64,000 nucleotides of DNA from Zymobacter sp047495495 (lineage in GTDB: Bacteria > Pseudomonadota > Gammaproteobacteria > Pseudomonadales > Halomonadaceae): NCBI RefSeq assembly GCF_047495495.1, contig NZ_CP179930.1, positions 248,001 to 312,000 of the forward strand, given 5' to 3'. Made by a program: the position numbers and the translations under genes. Shown in pieces: positions 60,796-64,000 of the stretch (its first letter is position 1; each line of letters opens with the position of its first letter). The notes under the pieces were generated by a model that worked only from the letters and a program-made list of their open reading frames with translations, did no database searches and had not been told where the DNA came from.

Positions 60796-61713
60796 ATGGC
60801 AAGACGTCGGAAAGGGCGTGCCTTGGATGGTGTGCTGCTGCTGGACAAGCCCAAGGGCTTGAGTGCCAACCAGGCCTTGCAGCGAGCACGCCGTCTCTTC
60901 CAGGCGGCCAAGGCAGGGCATACCGGAACGCTGGATCCCATGGCAACGGGTCTACTGCCTGTCTGCTTTGGTGAAGCCACTAAGTTCTCGGCTTACCTGC
61001 TGGACGCCGACAAGCGCTATCAAGCGCGTGTACAGCTTGGCGTGGCGACCGATAGCGGTGACGCTGAAGGTCAGGAAATTGCCCGCGCTGAAGTGCCCGT
61101 GCTGGATGAAGCCGCGCTTGAAGCGGTACTGACACGTTTCCGTGGCGAGATCGAACAGGTGCCTCCGATGTATTCGGCCCTGAAATACCAAGGGCGTCCG
61201 CTGTATGAGTTGGCGCGCCAAGGCATTGAGATCAAGCGGACACCGCGTCAGGTCACCCTGTATGACATCACGCTGATGGAATGGGACCCTGATACGCAGT
61301 CACTGCTACTGGATGTGACGTGCAGCAAGGGAACCTATATCCGGACGCTGGCGATCGACATCGGTGCCGCCATCGGGTGTGGTGCACACCTGACCATGCT
61401 GCAGCGGTTGCAGACTGGCCCTTTCAATAGTGAAGGCATGCTGAGTCTGGAGGCACTGGAAGCTACGGAAGAAGTTGCGCGTGATGCTCATCTGCTGCCG
61501 GTCGATGTGCTGATAGAGCACCTGCCGACCGTGAATGTGGATGCTGCATCGGCTGAGCGGCTACTGATGGGGCAGAAGGTGCATGCCGACACGGCAACGC
61601 ATGACGACGACGTCATGCTGAGAGCGTATGAAGGTGATCGCCTGCTTGGGTTGGTCACCGTCGTCAAGGCGGGTGTAATTGGTCCTCGGCGTCTGCTGAG
61701 AACTGTGTTATAG
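60796..61713 (+). CDS. truB: tRNA pseudouridine-55 synthase TruB
   Basis: 305 aa. Catalytic Asp47 lies in AGHTGTLDPMATGLLP; GEATKFSAYLLDADKRY, PPMYSALKYQGRPLYELARQGIE and VTCSKGTYIRTLAIDIG are family signatures; a C-terminal PUA-like domain ends the protein. Modifies U55 of the T loop in tRNAs. Confidence 0.96.
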   Translation: MARRRKGRALDGVLLLDKPKGLSANQALQRARRLFQAAKAGHTGTLDPMATGLLPVCFGEATKFSAYLLDADKRYQARVQLGVATDSGDAEGQEIARAEVPVLDEAALEAVLTRFRGEIEQVPPMYSALKYQGRPLYELARQGIEIKRTPRQVTLYDITLMEWDPDTQSLLLDVTCSKGTYIRTLAIDIGAAIGCGAHLTMLQRLQTGPFNSEGMLSLEALEATEEVARDAHLLPVDVLIEHLPTVNVDAASAERLLMGQKVHADTATHDDDVMLRAYEGDRLLGLVTVVKAGVIGPRRLLRTVL

Positions 61714-61794
61714 TCCGCCGCTGAACTGGATGACTGCAAATATGCGTGGTCATCTCTCACATGCTGTCAAGGCATATTGATACTGGAGAATATC

Positions 61795-62064
61795 ATGGCT
61801 CTGTCTACAGAACAGAAAGCTCAGATCATCAAAGAATTCGGTGCCAGCGAAACGGATACCGGTTCTTCCGAAGTACAGGTTGCACTGCTGACCGCTAACA
61901 TCACTGGTCTGCAGGATCACTTCCAGTCCCACAAACAGGATCACCACTCTCGTCGTGGTCTGATCCGCATGGTTAACCAGCGTCGCAAGCTGCTGGACTA
62001 CCTGAAATCTCGCGATTTCGACCGTTACCAGTCTCTGATCCAACGTCTGGGTCTGCGTCGCTGA
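61795..62064 (+). CDS. rpsO: 30S ribosomal protein S15
   Basis: 89 aa, the standard length. EQKAQIIKEFGASETDTGS, VQVALLTANITGLQDHFQSHKQDHHSRRGL (read across two segments) and RRKLLDYLKSRDFDRYQSLI are invariant features. Binds the central domain of 16S rRNA. The start at 61795 follows TGGAGAATATC; the frame opens six codons earlier. Highly biased codons. Followed by a strong terminator and pnp. Confidence 0.97.
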   Translation: MALSTEQKAQIIKEFGASETDTGSSEVQVALLTANITGLQDHFQSHKQDHHSRRGLIRMVNQRRKLLDYLKSRDFDRYQSLIQRLGLRR

Positions 62065-62090
62065 TATCGGCGGTGTTGCAAGCATCGTGA

Positions 62091-62123
62091 AAACAGGCAG
62101 CCTGAACAGGCTGCCTGTTTTTT
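62091..62123 (+). terminator. Intrinsic terminator of rpsO
   Basis: Perfect 13-bp stem AAACAGGCAGCCT / AGGCTGCCTGTTT, loop GAAC, then TTT within a run of six Ts. Confidence 0.92.
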
Positions 62124-62142
62124 CATATGTGTACATCTGGAA

Positions 62143-62207
62143 ACAGCGTCTCGCACGCTGTGTCTCAAGGAAAGCGGCTTTCCTCGCTGTCACAATTCCG
62201 ATGACAG
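62143..62207 (+). promoter_or_regulatory. Structured pnp leader (three consecutive hairpins)
   Basis: ACAGCGT/ACGCTGT (62143-62161), AGGAAA/TTTCCT (62168-62184) and CTGTCA/TGACAG (62187-62207). The E. coli pnp leader folds into stem-loops cut by RNase III and used for autocontrol by PNPase; this leader is similar in position, not in sequence. Confidence 0.5.
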
Positions 62208-62280
62208 ATTGGCAGGAAGGCTCTACCATTGAGGCGTAACCAAAGATGCCTATATACAAAGTTTATCGAAGGACTTCAGA

Positions 62281-64000
62281 TTGAATCCTGTCAAGAAGAC
62301 ATTCCAGTACGGTGGCAAGACGGTCACCCTCGAAACCGGTCGTGTTGCCCGTCAGGCTACCGGTAGCGTTCTGATTTCTATCGACAACACCGTCGTACTG
62401 TGTACGGTCGTTGCCAAGAAAGAGACCCGTGAAGGTCAGGACTTCTTCCCGCTGTCCGTTCACTATCAGGAAAAAACCTACTCCGTAGGTAAGATCCCTG
62501 GTGGTTTCTTCAAGCGTGAAGGCCGCCCGACAGAAAAAGAGACGCTGACGTCTCGTCTGATCGACCGCCCGATTCGTCCGCTGTTCCCGAAAGGCTTCAT
62601 GAACGAAGTACAGGTTATCTGTACCGTCATGTCCGCTGATCGCAATCAGGATCCGGATATCGCTGCCATGCTGGGTACGTCTGCAGCGCTGGCCGTTTCT
62701 GGTGTACCGTTCTCCGGTCCTATCGGTGCAGCACGCGTTGCCTTCACCGAAGATCGCGGCTATTTCCTCAACCCGTCCCAGGAAGAACTGGCAGCGTCCG
62801 AGCTTGACATGGTCGTAGCGGGTACTGAGAAAGCCGTACTGATGGTGGAATCCGAAGCGGCTGAGCTGACAGAAGACGAAATGCTGGGTGCCGTACTGTT
62901 CGGTCACCAGGAAATGCAGGTTGCTATCGAGAACATCAAGGCGTTCGCTGCTGAAGCGGGCAAGCCGAAATGGGACTGGCAGCCGGCAGCCGTCAACGAT
63001 GCGCTCAAACAGGCCGTGGCACTGGGCTTCGAAAAAGCGATCGGTGACGCTTACCGCATCACTGACAAGCTGCAGCGTCAGGACGCCGTTGCCGAACTGC
63101 GCAACAAGGCGGTTGAGCAGCTGGCTGGCGAAGTCAGCGAGTTCTCTGCAGAAGACGTCAGTGGCGCATTCGGTAGTCTCGAGAAACGCGTCGTTCGTCG
63201 TCGTGTCATCGCTGGCGAGCCTCGTATCGACGGCCGTGACCGCACTACCGTTCGTCCGCTGAGCATCGAAGTTGGCGTTCTGCCGCGTGCACACGGTTCT
63301 GCGCTGTTCACTCGTGGTGAAACGCAGGCAATCGTCACGACCACGCTGGGTACGCTGCGCGATGCACAGCTGATCGAAGGCCTGGGTGGCGAACGTCATG
63401 ACCGCTTCATGCTGCACTACAACTTCCCTCCGTACAGCGTAGGTGAAGCAGGCTTCATCGGTTCCCCGAAACGTCGTGAGATTGGCCACGGCCGTCTGGC
63501 ACGTCGCGGTGTTTCCGCGGTACTGCCGGCAGAAGACGCCTTCCCTTACTCCATTCGTGTCGTATCCGAAATCACCGAATCCAACGGTTCCAGCTCTATG
63601 GCATCCGTCTGCGGTGCTTCTCTGGCACTGATGGACGCGGGTGTACCGTTGAAAGCACCGGTTGCCGGTATTGCGATGGGTCTGGTCAAGGATGAAGACG
63701 GTTTCGCTGTTCTGACCGACATCCTCGGTGACGAAGACCATCTCGGCGACATGGACTTCAAGGTGGCCGGTAGCGCTGAAGGTGTTACTGCACTGCAGAT
63801 GGACATCAAGATCGAAGGCATCAACGAAGAGATCATGGAAGTGGCGCTGGCTCAGGCCTATCAGGCACGCCTGTCCATCCTCTCCCAGATGAACGAAGTG
63901 ATCTCTCAGAGCCGTAACAGCGTTGCCGAGCACGCTCCGGCTATGGCATCGATCAAGATCGATACCGATAAGATCCGCGATGTCATCGGTAAAGGTGGTG
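62281..64000 (+). CDS. pnp: Polynucleotide phosphorylase Pnp (3' end beyond window)
   Basis: The first 573 residues of a roughly 700-aa 3'-to-5' phosphorolytic exoribonuclease. The first RNase PH domain (FFPLSVHYQEKTYSVGKIPGG, SRLIDRPIRPLFP), the all-alpha linker and the second RNase PH domain (EPRIDGRDRTTVRPL, HGSALFTRGETQAIVTTTLG, SEITESNGSSSMASVCG, DILGDEDHLGDMDFK) are present. The sequence ends in the KH domain (KIRDVIGKGG); the S1 domain is outside. TTG at 62281 is the start, with GAAGGA upstream; E. coli pnp also starts with TTG. Confidence 0.97.
   Translation, partial: MNPVKKTFQYGGKTVTLETGRVARQATGSVLISIDNTVVLCTVVAKKETREGQDFFPLSVHYQEKTYSVGKIPGGFFKREGRPTEKETLTSRLIDRPIRPLFPKGFMNEVQVICTVMSADRNQDPDIAAMLGTSAALAVSGVPFSGPIGAARVAFTEDRGYFLNPSQEELAASELDMVVAGTEKAVLMVESEAAELTEDEMLGAVLFGHQEMQVAIENIKAFAAEAGKPKWDWQPAAVNDALKQAVALGFEKAIGDAYRITDKLQRQDAVAELRNKAVEQLAGEVSEFSAEDVSGAFGSLEKRVVRRRVIAGEPRIDGRDRTTVRPLSIEVGVLPRAHGSALFTRGETQAIVTTTLGTLRDAQLIEGLGGERHDRFMLHYNFPPYSVGEAGFIGSPKRREIGHGRLARRGVSAVLPAEDAFPYSIRVVSEITESNGSSSMASVCGASLALMDAGVPLKAPVAGIAMGLVKDEDGFAVLTDILGDEDHLGDMDFKVAGSAEGVTALQMDIKIEGINEEIMEVALAQAYQARLSILSQMNEVISQSRNSVAEHAPAMASIKIDTDKIRDVIGKGG

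Noticed and set aside
62263..63933. 556-codon frame antisense to pnp
   Set aside because: Shadow of pnp for the same reason.

Overview
The window is a chromosomal segment of a motile Gram-negative gammaproteobacterium of roughly 55-58% GC by eye. The conserved order recN/grpE-dnaK-dnaJ ... dapB-carA-carB-greA-yhbY-rlmE-ftsH-folP-glmM-tpiA-secG-tRNA-rimP-nusA-infB-rbfA-truB-rpsO-pnp is the arrangement known from Pseudomonas and Halomonas relatives. Together with the pectate lyase, the xylitol-dehydrogenase-like SDR and the two short flagellins, this suggests a Halomonadaceae member of the Zymobacter/Carnimonas type. That placement is inference; no 16S gene is present.

The left part (1-27 kb) is an accessory mosaic. 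It holds an NfsB-type nitroreductase (cut by the window edge), an I42 protease-inhibitor lipoprotein, the cystine symporter TcyP, a NagD-like phosphatase and a three-gene O-acylation cluster (MBOAT flanked by two SGNH proteins). Two flagellin genes follow, each behind its own sigma-28 promoter and separated by 23 copies of an 8-bp repeat. Next comes a small islet: an AT-rich pectate lyase gene lies between two inverted ~120-bp MITE-like elements, and the whole is bracketed by 135-bp direct repeats of the 3' end of a secreted phospholipase-D-like gene. After it lie a xylitol-dehydrogenase-like SDR, the divergent ptrR/sad pair, a tannase/feruloyl-esterase family protein, an aldo/keto reductase, and a TetR regulator overlapping a frameshifted DMT transporter.

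The middle (27-37 kb) is stress and quality-control backbone. The trans-translation pair smpB/ssrA (tag ending ANDETYAQKGALAA) is followed by ratA-ratB, bamE divergent from fur, ynfA, recN with a LexA box, and grpE and dnaK each with a sigma-32-like promoter, then dnaJ. A cluster of DnaA boxes follows dnaJ. The S-methylmethionine genes mmuP/mmuM interrupt the usual dnaJ-dapB order.

The right part (39.7-64 kb) is the dapB-to-pnp housekeeping block: lysine/peptidoglycan precursor synthesis, carbamoyl phosphate, transcription elongation, rRNA methylation, membrane proteolysis, folate, UDP-GlcNAc precursor, glycolysis, secretion, tRNA-Leu(GAG), initiator tRNA and the rimP-nusA-infB-rbfA-truB-rpsO-pnp translation operon. 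Passenger genes in the block are an MBL-fold hydrolase before carA and a TauE/SafE exporter after greA. Several housekeeping genes here start with TTG or GTG (carA, rlmE, ftsH, pnp; glmM, rimP), judged from RBS spacing and family alignment.

The most unusual features are the pectate lyase islet with its nested direct and inverted repeats, the two simple-sequence tandem repeats (8-bp and 7-bp units, both containing CTGCC), the duplicated flagellins with different codon use, a candidate short RNA after the second flagellin, and the DnaA-box cluster behind dnaJ.
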